From Zantedeschia hybrid cultivar (Eukaryota; Streptophyta; Magnoliopsida; Alismatales; Araceae): DNA of 64,000 nucleotides. Position numbers and translations under genes: made by a program. The notes below the pieces were generated by a model. It made no database searches and was not told the DNA's origin. It worked only from the letters and a program-made list of their open reading frames with translations. The DNA lies in NCBI GenBank assembly GCA_030544215.1, contig JARZZO010000001.1, positions 42,377,098 through 42,441,097 on the forward strand, in the 5' to 3' direction. Positions 33,878 through 46,740 of this stretch are shown here, piece after piece (position 1 is the stretch's first letter; the number at the start of each line of letters is the position of its first letter).

Positions 33878-35453
33878 TGTAAGGATCGGGTGGGGCACGA
33901 AGAATGCAACGAAAATTAAGAATTAAAAATTTTCTATCCCATCGTCACCGATCAGTTTTGACAAATAAACCACAAAACGGCGATTCGATAATCACCTTGC
34001 GCGGATTCGAATCCGCATTCGTTTTATTCCGAACGAACGATCTCGCTAGCCGTGTAGATGCCCGACCTCTGGCAGTATCCACGTGGTCCTTCCGTTGTAG
34101 GATCGTCCTCGTCTCCATCAGCAACCGTGTCGTGCTTCTGAATCTGCAACGATCGTCGTGGCATGTAGACGATGAAATCTCGACAAGTGGGAATTGCGAA
34201 GCGGAGAAGACGGAGCCTGGATATCCTCCTTGGGGCGGGAGGGGGGGGGGAGGGGTGCGGTGTGGCTAAGGCTACTCTGGAGCTTGGCTCAGGTTAGTCC
34301 TCTTCGCTATCTTTTATATCAACTTCAGCGGTTTTTCATAAAAAAGCACTCGGTTAATATAAAACCCACTTAAATATCCCAAACTGAGAACCTTTTTACG
34401 TGTAACCCTCTAGGCCTAAACACTAGTCCAATTTTCAACCCAATAAGTCCAATAACTCCTTATTGACTTATGGTAATTAATTAATATATGATATTCAATT
34501 AATTAATATATGATATTCAATTTATTACTAAACTGAATTACTGTCTCACGGTAATTGTCCGAGTTTCCGATCCTGTTGGGTGCCAAGCAACACCGTATGA
34601 TCTTGGAAGGCGATGAGATTCCGTAATCCACTCTTGGAACCTATCCATCTACAGTTACCACGTAGATTTAATCCTTTATCCGTACAATCTCCCGAGTTAA
34701 CCTAGGGTATGATTAATTGTCAAATCCTAACTGGTTAACCCACTAAGCACAAATGTGCGCATCTTAAATATCAGAGAACTCTTTTCCTGATATTGAGCCC
34801 GTCCTGGCCAAGAACTTCAAAGCATTTAACCTAGAACATTCTCTCTCTAATTATTAAGAGCGAATGATTCCTTATTGATACACAATCACGTTCGAAGGTC
34901 TTCCGCTGAACCCGATCACATGACTGACTAGAATCATGTGGATAGGGATCCATAAGCTATGGTCAAACCCAGAAGTCCACTGATAAGGAGATTTTATTGT
35001 CTCAAGTTTGAGGACCATCCACGCTAATGTGACGATGGATTAAGTTGATTGACAAGCAAGTAACTTACCATCTAGCAATCCATGTCGGATCAGTTCAGTG
35101 CACTCATTCCTCAATGAGCATCTACAAGTTTAACATAGTACCTCCACACAAGTGACTATGAGACTAGTCACCCTCATCATATGAACTGGAGCAACCTGTA
35201 TTAATCTAACCGGATGTCTGATATCTTTCTCAGATATCTACTAACTAAGAACAATTAAGAATGCATATTTATAGATTGTCAATCTCATTATTGTGATCTC
35301 ATCACAATCTGACAATCATTACATACATTTGTAGACTTCATTATGATACGATTAATATAAAAGAGATGATTTACACATAATGAATATTTATTGCCATTAA
35401 TAAATAAACAAGAATAAGTCTGATTAGTTTATAGGTCATACACAGAACTAAGA
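33878..35453 (-). repeat. 5' LTR of a copia element, minus orientation
   Basis: About 1576 bp lie between TGTAAGGATC (inner end, next to the primer site) and CTAAGA (outer end; CTAACA in the related LTR at 57070). It is homologous to the LTRs at 32537-33690 (opposite orientation) and 55215-57070. A perfect 16-bp palindrome built on GGATTCGAATCC is at 34001-34016. The rest of this element is absent: only about 190 bp of leader remains. Confidence 0.8.
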
Positions 35454-35708
35454 GCTGTCCACTGTAGACCACCAACACCGACACGCCGCCACTGCTGTTG
35501 TCGGCCTCCACGCCGCCGAGCGTCTCGTCAACCACATCCACCTGCTATGGTGTGATGATCTAAACAAAGCCAGCTGCTCCGCCGCCTCCCACGTCGAGCC
35601 CCCCACCATAGGACCTCGTCGGAAAACAGAGAGCCCCCTCAGCTCACCCTCGAACTCCAGTGAGTGTTTCCTGTGCAACCTCGTCTCCAACCTAGCTTTG
35701 ATACCACG
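35454..35708 (-). pseudogene. 5' interior stub of a second copia element
   Basis: On the minus strand the primer site TGGTATCAAAGCTAG (35692-35706) is followed by about 240 bp of GC-rich open sequence (METRLHRKHSLEFEGE...), cut off by the neighbouring LTR at 35453. It may be leader or the start of gag; no domain is recognisable. Confidence 0.6.
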
Positions 35709-36050
35709 TGTGGGAACCTAGGATCTGAAGATGACCAAACAATACACACACTCACAGAGAGAGAACGAGATTGGAGAAGTCATATCCTTTTTATTAAGAA
35801 AAAAGATCTTACACCCTTCTCTCTGGCGGTTCCCCCGCACACCTGACGTCCACGGCGGTGGAGCTGCCCATTGGGGGCTTACACATATTTATAGAGGGAT
35901 AATCACTATAGTTGCTCTATAATCCGAGTCCTAATCGGATTTCTCCCATAGGCAACCGATGTCCAAGTCCGACTCCTATCCCATGCAATCCGAATTCTAC
36001 TCAGATACCACCTCTGGCCTTCTGAATCCCGACAGGATTCCAAGCCAACA
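35709..36050 (-). repeat. 342-bp copia LTR
   Basis: The LTR is bounded by TGTGGG and CCAACA on the plus strand (TGTTGG...CCCACA on minus). The primer site sits 2 bp inside, and a TATA signal (TATTTATAG on plus, about 35887-35895) is present. It is shorter than, and unrelated to, the 1.6-kb LTR next to it. Confidence 0.8.
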
Positions 36051-38219
36051 GCATGTCTATTTAAGATACAGCTATTCTATTTTAGAAAAGATATTTTATG
36101 CAAATAACTAGGTATATTTGTGGTGCCTTTATCTTACTGATCAAAAAGGCTTAAGTACCGTCACCTCTTACAACGAGGTTTTTGCCGCAAGGGCAGACAA
36201 AAAGGCTGACAGAAATCTACCTTTGGACGCACGGATCAATGTATAGTCTTCATAAATTCTTGGCAAACAAGTATGCGATTCTTTTCTCATTAACGAGGTT
36301 GAAAAATTAGGATTTTTTTTGCATATATACTGCTGAAAACATCATATTTTCATTTATACCTCAACTCTCACATATTATTATCGATAGTCCTAAAATCTTC
36401 AAAATGTTATATTTATATCTCTCCGTCAGAGTCAGAATAACGTGAATTTCAACGAAATATGTCAAAAAGATTCCATAAATCTGTCGGCTGTCGAAGGGTA
36501 CATATGCAAAATTTTAATGAATTGATGGGTATATATGCAAAATATTAATGAGTTAAGGGCATCTATGCAAAATCTTTAGATGCAGGAATATAAGTACAAC
36601 TTTTCTAAAGATTTTAAGAGACTGATGATAACATGTGAGAATTGGGGATTTAGACACGGATATAATTTTTTCAGGGATATATATAAAAAGATTCCAAAAT
36701 CATTGGAGTCGGATACACAGCAGGACAGTACCGTATATGCAACCAAAGCTTTAAGCCGTTGGCCAGTCCCCATCAGAAAGAAAACGATTGATGCATACAT
36801 GGTGCGATATTAAACAAGGTGGGAGACTCAATGGAAATGACATTAATTTGTCAAAACTAGGTCGACATCTTCTTTCTTATCTTGATGTATGGTTTGAAAT
36901 AATCACATAAGAATCATTATTGGAGGCTATCTGGTTAGGCGGCCAGACTACTACATCTGATCCCGTGCGTACTGCGCAATGGAAATCTAAATTTGGGGGG
37001 CAATACCCAGTGGAACTTTTTGCCCGTGTTTGGACGTATTCCACCTTTTGCAATTTCTCAAAGACAAGGAAGGAATGGACAACTCATATTAATTAGACAT
37101 CCTTTACACACAGAAATGTCTCAAAAACGTCGTTAACAAGAATTTATACGATTGGTATATAGAAAGAAATGTTGTATAAAGGATTATTCCATGAAATTCT
37201 TCATCTTGGTTAACATCGTCCCAATATATATCGAGAAACTTCACTAGTGGAAAACTATATATATATGCCAACAGTCAACAGCCAACCCGTGTGTTGTGTC
37301 CAAAACTGAGAAAGAGATACAAGCATACCGTACCTTTTCGGTTACCTCCTTTACCACCGACATAAAACAAATGCCACCTCAATATTTTTTAAGTTATTAA
37401 TAATTTGTTATATGAGGAAATCAAATCTTAGGAGATGCTCATGTGACAGTTGTTTCTTTTGAATGGTAAAGTAGGATGACAAATATATAATATACTAGCA
37501 ATCTCCTTGATGAAATAATTTTGAAGAAATTACATGAACGAAGCATTGCTTTAAAGGTGGAACACATGTAGAGAACAACTAAAACTGCAACACTAGATCA
37601 AAGAGCTCCGATGCACGGATTACGATTGTACCATTCCGTAATGGCTTCGCTTTACTCCCTCATGCGTCCAAAACCATGGGCTTGCTACCACGTTTCCTTT
37701 CTTATTCCTAGGCTCATGAGGTTGGTGGCTCAACATGGGAAAGTGGACAGCAGAGTTAGGCTGCCATCACATGTCAATTTAGATGACTTCTTCACTGCCC
37801 TTAATTTTAGATTTGCTATTGGCACGATTAAGATGGGGCCGGCAATATCGAGCTTACTATAACCTCTTCGCTATGCTTCCTATATAGGGCAGCTTGTTAT
37901 TAACAAGGGGATGATGAAAAGAGGCTAATTAAAGTCAGCTCGATGTAGCTGGACCCATCTTAATTTCTTTGGCATGTGTCGTCACTGAATTAGTATCAGA
38001 ACCAAAAGATGGGATCCTGATCCACATGCAACTTGCAGTGGTCCGACCTCAATTAGTACTATCTACTTATAATGGTTAGAATGATATTTGGTGCATATTT
38101 TGTTGTGCAAATTTGATGTGGTGGAATGCACACCTGAATGGTGTGTTTGGAATGTTTTCTCACCAATTCATAGAAAGTGAGTGAGGGACATACCCACATA
38201 CTTTGCAATTAAAGTAGGT
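36051..38219. other. Unrecognised intergenic DNA
   Basis: I see no supported gene. Three imperfect tandem units of about 32 bp (GGGTATATATGCAAAAT...TTAATGA) lie at 36494-36580. Short open frames such as 36580-36813 and 37611-37862 have no recognisable domain. Confidence 0.5.
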
Positions 38220-38710
38220 TGTCCTTACGTCAGAACACCATAAGGGGTGGACGTAAAATAGTTACAAATTATTTATACTAATGGAATTTCTTACGACTAG
38301 TTACCGATCGGCGTAGCAATCGTTATTAGAAGTTTTCTTACAGTTCCATAACCGTAAGTACTAACTAATCTATACCATCGGATTATACCATAACTGTAAC
38401 TGCACTTATAATTACGAAAACGTCCGTAAGTGTATTTATTCAAACAGTAAGTAATACTAATGTTATGGCTTCGTACACTCACCCTTTGGGGCCATAAGTA
38501 AATCGTCACTTCACGGATCTGTGCATTTACAATTACGAAAATACTTGTAAGTATATTGACCCAAAATGCTAAGAAACACTAATGTTATGACTTAGTACAC
38601 TCACACTTCAGTGTCGTAACTAAACCGTTATTAGAAATTTATTTATGATTCTTGAACCATAAGACAATGTCGTAACTAAACTTATAATCACGGTTCTTAA
38701 ACACTAAGCT
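38220..38710. repeat. Internally repeated AT-rich segment
   Basis: ACTAATGTTATG(G/A)CTT(C/A)GTACACTCAC occurs near 38456 and 38580. AATTACGAAAA...TTGTAAGT or CCGTAAGT occurs near 38410 and 38532. The pattern is like subterminal repeats of a DNA transposon, but no termini could be paired. Confidence 0.4.
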
Positions 38711-41054
38711 GATAACCTCTGTTTACAAAAAAAAAAAATCCTAGTGGACTGAACCAAATCTATAACTATCAACTTGTAATCATCTATAACTTTACGCAAC
38801 AATTTATAATCATCTATAATTTTACGCAACAATTTATTTGAAAAAAAAAATATAACTTATTAATACTACTCTTAGGCTTCATATATGTATGAATCAACAC
38901 TTAGAATGAAGACATATAGAACAATACATCTAACTACAACAATTCTCATACTTTAATTAATTGTACACTACAAAAAATATTGTCTAACAATTTATATTTG
39001 ATTCATATAAATTGTTTAAATAAAATGTCAGCATAACCAAATGTAGCACGTTCAAACATCCAACATCCAATTAGCCCACAAAATATATGTATTCCAAAAA
39101 CATTCAAACATGTGGTAACTAACAAAATAAAATTGTATACAAAAATCCAGCCAGTGCGTCCACCAACCGCAAAAATGAGAATATAAAATATTCCATCATT
39201 AGCAACTACCCCACATCAAGTTGAATTTATAGAAAATGATGAAACAAATATATTTGAATTTTATTCTCAATGCCTAATAGAGTAATTTAATTTAAATGAA
39301 ATGACGAAACACAAATTTACGTAGTCTTTAAACTAAGCTATGTGGCTGCTTATAGCATCTCTCATTGTCTTTCTTTCTACCTTTTTTTAAAAAGAGTGGT
39401 GCATTAGGTTCAACTGCCAAAAAGATTGAGATTTCACATACTAGATCCCTCAAACTTTTCTCATGACCACTTTGTCCTTATCTTCACTCATGACTATACT
39501 CCTTCCAACTTCTTGTCCTCCCATATCTAACAATGTGACATTTTTTCCTTGTATCTATATAATATAAAAAGTAATAAATTAGAAAGAAAGAAATTAACAA
39601 ATATTTGTCATCTTTGTCACAATATAGACATTTAGCAGAAGATGATTATCCTTGGGATTGATTAGATTGCAATATAGTTGTGCCTTTTGATTTTGCATAT
39701 GTTAATAAAAGTGGTTGGGTTTCTCCAGATTTTTGTCTTATAAAGGAGTAAAGAAAAGAATACTCATCAAGCATATTTGACAAATATACTAATTAGGCAT
39801 ATGTACAAGTGCTAGGTTAAACGTTAAAAAGAATAAACATGGAAGTGGTAATGATAATAAGATAGAGACAAACTCATATTTCATTTGGAATAAATAACGA
39901 AAACTAACTAGTTCCAAGGAGCTTGGCAAGGTTTTTTAATCATATGTGTTTTGTGATAAAATCGGATACTTTTGTGAGTCCTACTGAGAAGTTTTCTATT
40001 TGTTTCAGTCAAATTGTTCTCATTTTTTGTTAAATTGGTTGCATCTGTGGTCCTCAAGCTGTCGGATGTCCTTTTTGTTGCTGTGGGTAGATGAGGGTAC
40101 TATTTGGTGTTGTTTCCTCATTTATTTGAGGGTTTTTTTTTCTCCCTCCTCTCCTCCTAGATGTGTTTTTTTTTATGCATTTTAGACGTAGTGTTGGTGT
40201 AGTGGTTCTTTAGGTTGGGTTTGTGCAAATTTTTTAGGTTTTCAGGCGTATTGGATTTCATGCTATTGTAAGATGAAAATTGATTTGGCTACAACAGCCC
40301 GTGTTAGAGATACATATGCTGCTCGAGGATTACATGTCTTCGTAACTGATGCGCCAGTAAGATTTTGCCTTGACCTCTGCAAGGGCAATTCGGGGGGATG
40401 GCAATGCAAGGCAACACATTTGCGGATCCTACAATCCACCTGTCTGTGTGCCTCACTTGTTTATGTGTTGCTCTGCACAATGCACTTGTACTGCGTTTAA
40501 AATAAAAATGGAAAAGACATGAAGATTCCTTCTTTAAGGACATTGGTCCCATGATACATCTGAAATTGACACTATCAGTCTGGATCCAAAGTGCCAATCT
40601 TTTTCCTAAGCAGAAAGTTTTTTCGCCATGATGGTGAATAGACAGTTAAACTATAAATTTTCTACGAACTAGGATGAACCCCTGTTAAAAATAAGATCCT
40701 GTATCATTCATGATTGTAATTTTGGTTAGGATAGGTCTTCTACAGTTTGAATGAAGATAACATGAGAGAGATAACTAAAAGGGATTTTAGGCACAAATCC
40801 ATTCATGAGTAGTTAAACTCTCGATTGCACTAGTGTGGATTCCCTACTGAATTATAGGCAAGGTATTTGGCAGCTTAAAAGACAACAGTTCACTTGAGGA
40901 AAAAAAGATAAAGATATGCATCTACAGCTCTTAATAACACTTTGACATGCAATATATATAAGTTCTCTGTCTAGTGTTCTAGTGGTGAATGTTTGGAGAT
41001 AATCATGTGAAAGTCGATGATTAAGGAACTGATAGAGCAGGATGTGGATATTTT
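38711..41054. other. Unrecognised intergenic DNA
   Basis: No gene could be supported. An open frame at 40273-40500 has no recognisable domain. A CACTACAAAAAAT string at 38966 resembles a CACTA-transposon terminus, but no matching opposite end was found. Confidence 0.45.
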
Positions 41055-41715
41055 GAATGGTCACTGTCAAATGGAAGCAAAGGCTGATTTTGATACATGG
41101 CACACAAAGCCCTCATTAAAGTCTACATCACCTTATGAGCAACAAACATCTATTGTGTATACCAAATTTGCATTTGAGAAATTTTAGGTGGAGGTCATGG
41201 GAACACGGGCATACTATATTTTCAGAGAGATAGAGGATGGACAAAATGTTACTTTTTGTGTAAAAGACTTGGAACAAGATGATGAATTTTCGGCCACCTA
41301 GAATGGTGTATAGTCAAAAATCTTGTTGTTCCTTTGAATTTAATGGCTAGCTTTGTAGGCATGCAATGATTGTTCTCCAATTTTCAGGTAATATGCTCAG
41401 GGATTTCCTTTCGAATTTTGATGCATCACATATATAACGACAGTTGTATTCTTTTTTCAGGAGTCCCCAAGCGTTGGACAAAAGATGTAGAAAGTTGTTT
41501 AACATTAAGCCAAAAACCCAATGCAGTAACATCTTGATTGCAACAATTTAATTATCTTTGTCAACATTATGCCATAAGATTAGCAAATGAAGCTTCACTT
41601 TCTCATGAAAATTTTGACAGTATGATGCTTACTCTTGAAGAAGTTATGGGGAAAGTTGTCACTGTGACCGACTCCCAAATGGATGGTGCAAATCCTACCC
41701 ATTTCAACAATTAAT
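41055..41715 (+). pseudogene. FAR1/FHY3-type (MULE-derived) gene fragment
   Basis: Homology blocks run in the order expected for FAR1-RELATED SEQUENCE proteins, plant transcription regulators derived from Mutator-like transposase. First comes KADFDTWHTKPSLKS...YEQQTSIVYTKFAFEKF, then VEVMGTRAYY and VTFCVKDLEQDDEF. Next is the SWIM zinc-finger pattern C-C-SFEFNG-x-LCRHAMIVLQFSG at about 41320-41387. An intron (41388-41460, GT/AG) follows, then VPKRWTKDVES and LCQHYAIRLANEASLSHENF. Damage: TAG after FEKF, TAG after SAT, a frame slip before the SWIM motif, TAG inside it, and TGA after NAVTS?-type text (stop near 41533). It is clearly nonfunctional. The upstream transposase core was not found. 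Confidence 0.78.
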
Positions 41716-43539
41716 CTTTTAGAATATTTATTGGAATGGAAAAACTCACAGTAATGTGGGTGCACTAAAAGTGGGCATAACGAATATTTTGCATGTCAAA
41801 ATTAGTAAGTTCAGGAAGTAAGGAAGCACAACCTGATCAAGGAACTGAAAATGGTCAGGTCACACTCGACAACCCTAGGTCCACAGGGTAATGGCAAAAG
41901 CTATTACCATGTCTATTGGCACTCGTAGTTTTCCAGTTGCAATGTTGACATTTGTTGAGACAGTGCATGCGGTTTGTGACTCTTTCATTATCCCTAGGAC
42001 ATTAATTTTCCATGATTTGATGTTGACATTGACCAATAACCAGTTCAGAATTTCATGTTTTTTTTTAATCTTTTTGCAGTTTAATAGCCCAAGGCAAGTT
42101 AAGTATGAATGTGCCATCCTTTTGCATGCAGTTAAGTATGATTGTCTGTTAGTGGTTCGATTCTTTCTCTTTAACTATTAGTTATAGATGGAAGATTATT
42201 TTGCTAAGCTTTGTCTTAATTCCCTTACCTCAACCATTGTTAACATTGGTGTCATTGACTTTGTTTTCTCATATGATCTCCACAATGTATTCATTTCAAC
42301 TGGTCACTTCCATGAAAAATAGGTTACACTTCATTTTGTCCTTATCATTTTTACCCTTCACTATTTTTTCTTTTTCTTTTTTAAATCTCATGGCATCATT
42401 CTATAAAAGAATAACCTCATCCACAGGGTAAAATTACCAGACATACAAGATGCCTAGCTTTGATACTAAGAAACATAATAATGCATTCAAGAGCAATGAT
42501 TTAAGCATCATGATCAACCGCCTCTTGCCTGCTTTAACAATCCTAAATATCAAATGTTATGTTTATTGGAAAAGGATTGAATGAGACTTAGGTCATACCT
42601 TCCTTAGATGAACATTTCTCTTTGTTCATAGCTCTGTTGGGTAGAGCAATAGTCTACACACTACACAAAAAGATGATTGTCTATTGCAATGGATACTCTA
42701 TACACACCTAAACTACACAGACTCCTTTGTCCATAACCGGGCCACCCCTGTAATTTTCTGTTTATTATATATGACATGGTAAAGATCTATAGGACACATC
42801 TAACTTACTATGAGTCTGTGACGATCAACTTATCTGGGATAAACAGATAACGTACAAGAAGCACATATGATTTATACATAGCCCTAGTCTCAGCATACAC
42901 TCCCCATGTACAGCCTAGCCCACATTCTCTTACCAAAAGTGCATCACCGAGCTTTAATTTCCTAAAGAAGGCTGAGTAGTAAGATTCCATTTTTGTATTA
43001 ATCATATGCTACTCCTTGGGTATGTAAATGGTGGTCACCAACTATAGCATCAGTCAAATACAAATTGAGATTCGCCAATCCTTGAGCAATGGTCGACCCT
43101 ATCGGCTCTTTTTAACCTACCAAAGTACATTCAACATACACACTCAGCTCTTAACAAACCCCTCAAAAATAATGTATGCATAAACAACCCATGTCAACAG
43201 ACTATAGGCAAAATATCTGTACGCAAAAGAAATGCCCACTCATCTCTTGATAGCTATCTAACAACTATTGAATGCACAGGGTGGCCCTATTATCAATAGT
43301 GCGTCTACATACTTTCTTTCCATCCTTTTTGCCAACTAATCAACAAGCACTATTTTACTTACATCAGAGACAAGCACAGAGCATGCCCATGAGCCCTTAG
43401 TAAACTAAGAAGTAGAACAATCAAGCATGATTTTTCTAGGAACACATCAGATGGTCAGAAAGTAGCAAAGTGCAACAACGCAATATCTGAAACTAAACAA
43501 TGAAAGACTCTGACAGTGAACTTCTAGGACACAACATTC
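41716..43539. other. Unrecognised intergenic DNA
   Basis: I see no gene, element end or repeat array that I can support here. Short open frames lack domains. Confidence 0.5.
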
Positions 43540-43900
43540 TCACCTTCTGTTGTTACTTCATAAGACTCTGACAGTGAACTTGGCCTTGGAAGTTCCAAAT
43601 ATGTCCGCTCCCACCCCAGCTAGCCCGCATGCCTGCCTGGCCTTCCACAGCCTGTCCGCTCCACCCCAGCTAGCCTACCTGCCCAGCTATGCCCCACCTC
43701 CACAACCTCGCCACCTCCCCCAACCCCCCACCCCCCCACCCCCCCAAACCACCCATTGCCCAACCCCTCCCTCCCCAACCCCTACCTCGCCACCTCCCCC
43801 ACTACCCCTACTGCCATCCCTCAGTCGCCCTCATCGCCCCACCCCACCAACCGCTGGAAAGGATCTTGAAGGCTCGCTGGCATGCTAAAGTGTAATGACC
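43540..43900. repeat. C-rich low-complexity tract
   Basis: Runs of CCC, CCAC and CCCCA give proline-rich reading in two frames, and CACCCCAGCTAGCC is duplicated (43614 and 43660). The AGACTCTGACAGTGAACTT word also occurs twice (43504 and 43563). The open frame here looks compositional and not genic. Confidence 0.6.
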
Positions 43901-43915
43901 TAATCAACTAACTGG

Positions 43916-45209
43916 TGTAGGTGCTCAAATTAGGTGTATGATATTCATGAATTTCATGTTGTCTATATGAGTAGTAAAACTGTTAAAAATTAAAGAAAAC
44001 ATGATTGCCAGAAACTGTAAAGTTTCAAAGAAAGATCGATCGCTTACCTTTTCAAATTTAGGAGATGTGGAGTCCTTGATTCCCTTCCTTTGGCCGGCCA
44101 AAGAAAGATAGCCATTTTTGTTGATATTCTTACTTTTGATTTCTTGATGATCGTTGCCTTTGATCCTCTTGCTTTCTTCTTCTTCGTACCTTGCAAAAGA
44201 TTAAACAAGAAAGAAAAATAATCTAATTAGAACTAGAGTAGTGTAGTATCTATTTTAATAATAAATTTAAACATGCAATTAAACTAATCTACTCACTTGA
44301 TTGGTATTCTTTAAACTCCTATAAGCATGTGGATATGAAAATATGAGTGTGTGTGTAAATATGGAGTGATAATGATGATGGACTATGAAAAATAATGAAT
44401 AAACTATATAAGATTAATGAAAAACTAGAAATGAATTAGGGAAAGGAGATGGTTGGTTGGCTCCTCCATAGCCTTTGTCTTCGAAAGTTTCTAAGGATGA
44501 AGATGATGAAAAAAAAGAAGCCTTGGATGAAGTTCTTCTTGCTATCCACGTTTTTCTCCTCTAGAGCCTCAAAACAACTTGCCTCGAGCTTCAAAATCAC
44601 CAATGGCCAACCTTTTTCAAAGGTCCAAAGGGTGTTGTATTTATAATAATAGATTTAGGGGTGTTTAGGGCTTCAAAAAGATTATCTCCCATAGTCGGAC
44701 TTACCTTGGATGAGCATGAAGGAGTTAACAACTTTTCCAACTTCGGAAATCAGATTATCTCGGCCAAATCATGTTTATCAGGAAACTTGCAAATTGTGTC
44801 ATCCAACCGGGACGACATTTGGCTAATTAAAGCGGTTAAAATAGAAACAAAATCTGAAAAGGAAACCAAAATATATTAGGAAATCTATATCGTGTCTCCT
44901 AAGGACGACATGTTTTAGATAATCTAGGAAATTAATTCGGATTCAAAATCGGAAACCCAAACAGATTATGATTTAAATGGCGTCTCCCAAGGGAGACGCT
45001 ATTTAGTTAAATCTATCTGAATTTGAAATTTAATTCCGAACTGATTTCGGCTAGGAATTTAAATGGCGTTGTGATTCGGCGACGCTAATTAACAAATTAT
45101 GAGAAAAATCAATAAAAATTAATTAATGATTAAACATCAGACTATTTTGGGATATGATAATTGTGACATGAAATTTACTTAATATGAGATTAAAATTAGC
45201 ATGTCTATA
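43916..45209 (-). repeat. LTR copy C, same family as elements A and B
   Basis: On plus the LTR opens TGTAGGTGCTCAAAT, the reverse of the end of LTR A. It ends GCATGTCTATA, where the terminal CA has become TA. TATA signal on plus: TATTTATA at about 44637-44644. Palindromes are at 44888-44925, 44970-45005 and 45058-45092, again 80-90 bp apart. The copy is 1294 bp and clearly diverged from the A and B LTRs. Confidence 0.85.
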
Positions 45210-45325
45210 GCTGTCTCACTTTGACATTGACTTTATAAGAAAGTGAAATGGAATGGAATGTACTGAAAAGGTGATGCCAAGATATGATGAGATATCCTCT
45301 CAACATCATATGATGAGAATCATTT
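45210..45325 (-). mobile_element. Remnant of element interior next to LTR C
   Basis: GAAATGGAATGGAATGTACTGAAAAGGTGATGCCAAG matches the LTR-proximal interior of A and B. The copy is therefore a truncated 3' end and not a solo LTR made by LTR-LTR recombination. It breaks off into AT-rich microsatellite DNA. Confidence 0.75.
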
Positions 45326-46740
45326 TCAAAATAATAATAATATAATATTAAAATAATACATTCAAAAAAATAATATAATAATACTTTCTGCCATCTTAGA
45401 TGATGATGATAATAATAATATTTTAAATAATAATAATAATATCAAAATTAATTATTTAGTTAGTTGTTAAGGAATGAATAAAATAATTGTAGAAGAATAT
45501 ATGTTCAAAAATACTAACATTTTTTTTCTATGAATATTAGGTTAGTTATTTGATAAATATTAAAAGTTCAAAACCATTATATCTATAGAGATATGGATTG
45601 AGAGAGAAAACTAAAAATTGTACTGAAGGTTATTCTTATTATCTTATGAGATTATCTCAATAAATGTTGTGTTGAAACATAGATTGAGAGAAAAATGAGA
45701 GAGAGATTGGTCTCGTTAATAATGAAATTAGTTATTATTATCCTATGAGATTATCTCAATAATGATAATAAATATTTAAATTAATTATTATTATCGCAAT
45801 AGACTGTCCCAATATTAACAACAACAATAACAATAACAACAGTAATATGAGTGAGAAAAGTGATATAACAATGACAAAAATAATAAAAATAATAACATGA
45901 GTAAGAAGAGTGAGAGAGAGATTGGTCTCATTAATAATAATAATAATAATTATCATAATAATAATAACAACAAAATTAGTAATACTTTCAAATATAATAA
46001 TAATATTAATATCAAAATTAGTTATGATTATCTTATAACACTATCTCAATAATAATAATAATAATATATCAAAATTAATTATTATTATCTCAAAAGATTG
46101 CAACAACGACAACAACAATAATAATAATAATAATAATATAATAGGAGAAAAAAAAAGAGATAGAAATATTAATAGAGAGAAAAAAATGTGATTGAGGAGA
46201 AAGAGAGATAATAATAATAATAATAATAAAGTACTTTTAAAAAATAATGATAATGTCAAAATTAATTATTATTATCCTATGAGATTGTTTTAATAATAAT
46301 AATAATAATAGTATTAAAAAGAGTTATTATTATCTCAAGAGATTGTAACAACAACAACAACAACAATAATAATAATAATAATAATAATAAAATAGGGGAT
46401 AGAAATATTAATATGGAGAGAGAAAAATGTGAAAGAGGAGAAAAATAGTTAATATAATAATAATAACAATATCAAAATTAGTTATTGTTATCCTATAAGA
46501 CTATCATTTTGATATTAATTTTAATAAGAATAATAATAATATCAAAATTAGTATTATTACCTTATATGACTATTCCAACAATAATAATAATAATATAATA
46601 CTTTCCACCATCTTACATTAAAAGAATAGTAATAATAATAATATCAAAATTAGTTATTATTATCCTATGAGATAATAATAATAAGAATAATAATAATAAC
46701 AACAATATCAAAATTAGATATTATTATCCCTTGAGTTATG
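45326..46740. repeat. AAT/ATT microsatellite field with longer interspersed units
   Basis: (AAT)n, (ATA)n and (CAA)n runs are separated by a recurring block of the form TTATTATTATCCTATGAGATTATCTCAATAAT (e.g. 45727, 46020, 46261, 46318, 46479 and 46651). A second recurring block is ATAGAAATATTAAT..GAGAGA (46155 and 46398). It looks like an irregular tandem repeat that has picked up microsatellites. No gene is present. Confidence 0.75.

Noticed and set aside
34001..34016. tRNA gene or Pol III promoter from the GGATTCGAATCC string
   Set aside because: No A-box, acceptor stem or cloverleaf could be drawn around it; the string is part of a perfect palindrome inside an LTR.
38966..38980. CACTACAAAAAAT as a CACTA-transposon terminus
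   Set aside because: No matching inverted terminus or 3-bp target duplication was found nearby, and a 13-base AT-rich match is weak.
40273..40500. Small gene with a 75-codon frame
   Set aside because: No recognisable domain, no splice or promoter support, and chance frames of this size are common in this window.
43550..43888. Proline-rich protein gene
   Set aside because: The frame is open only because of CCC/CCA runs; two frames are open, there is no signal peptide or repeat structure, and no promoter is visible.
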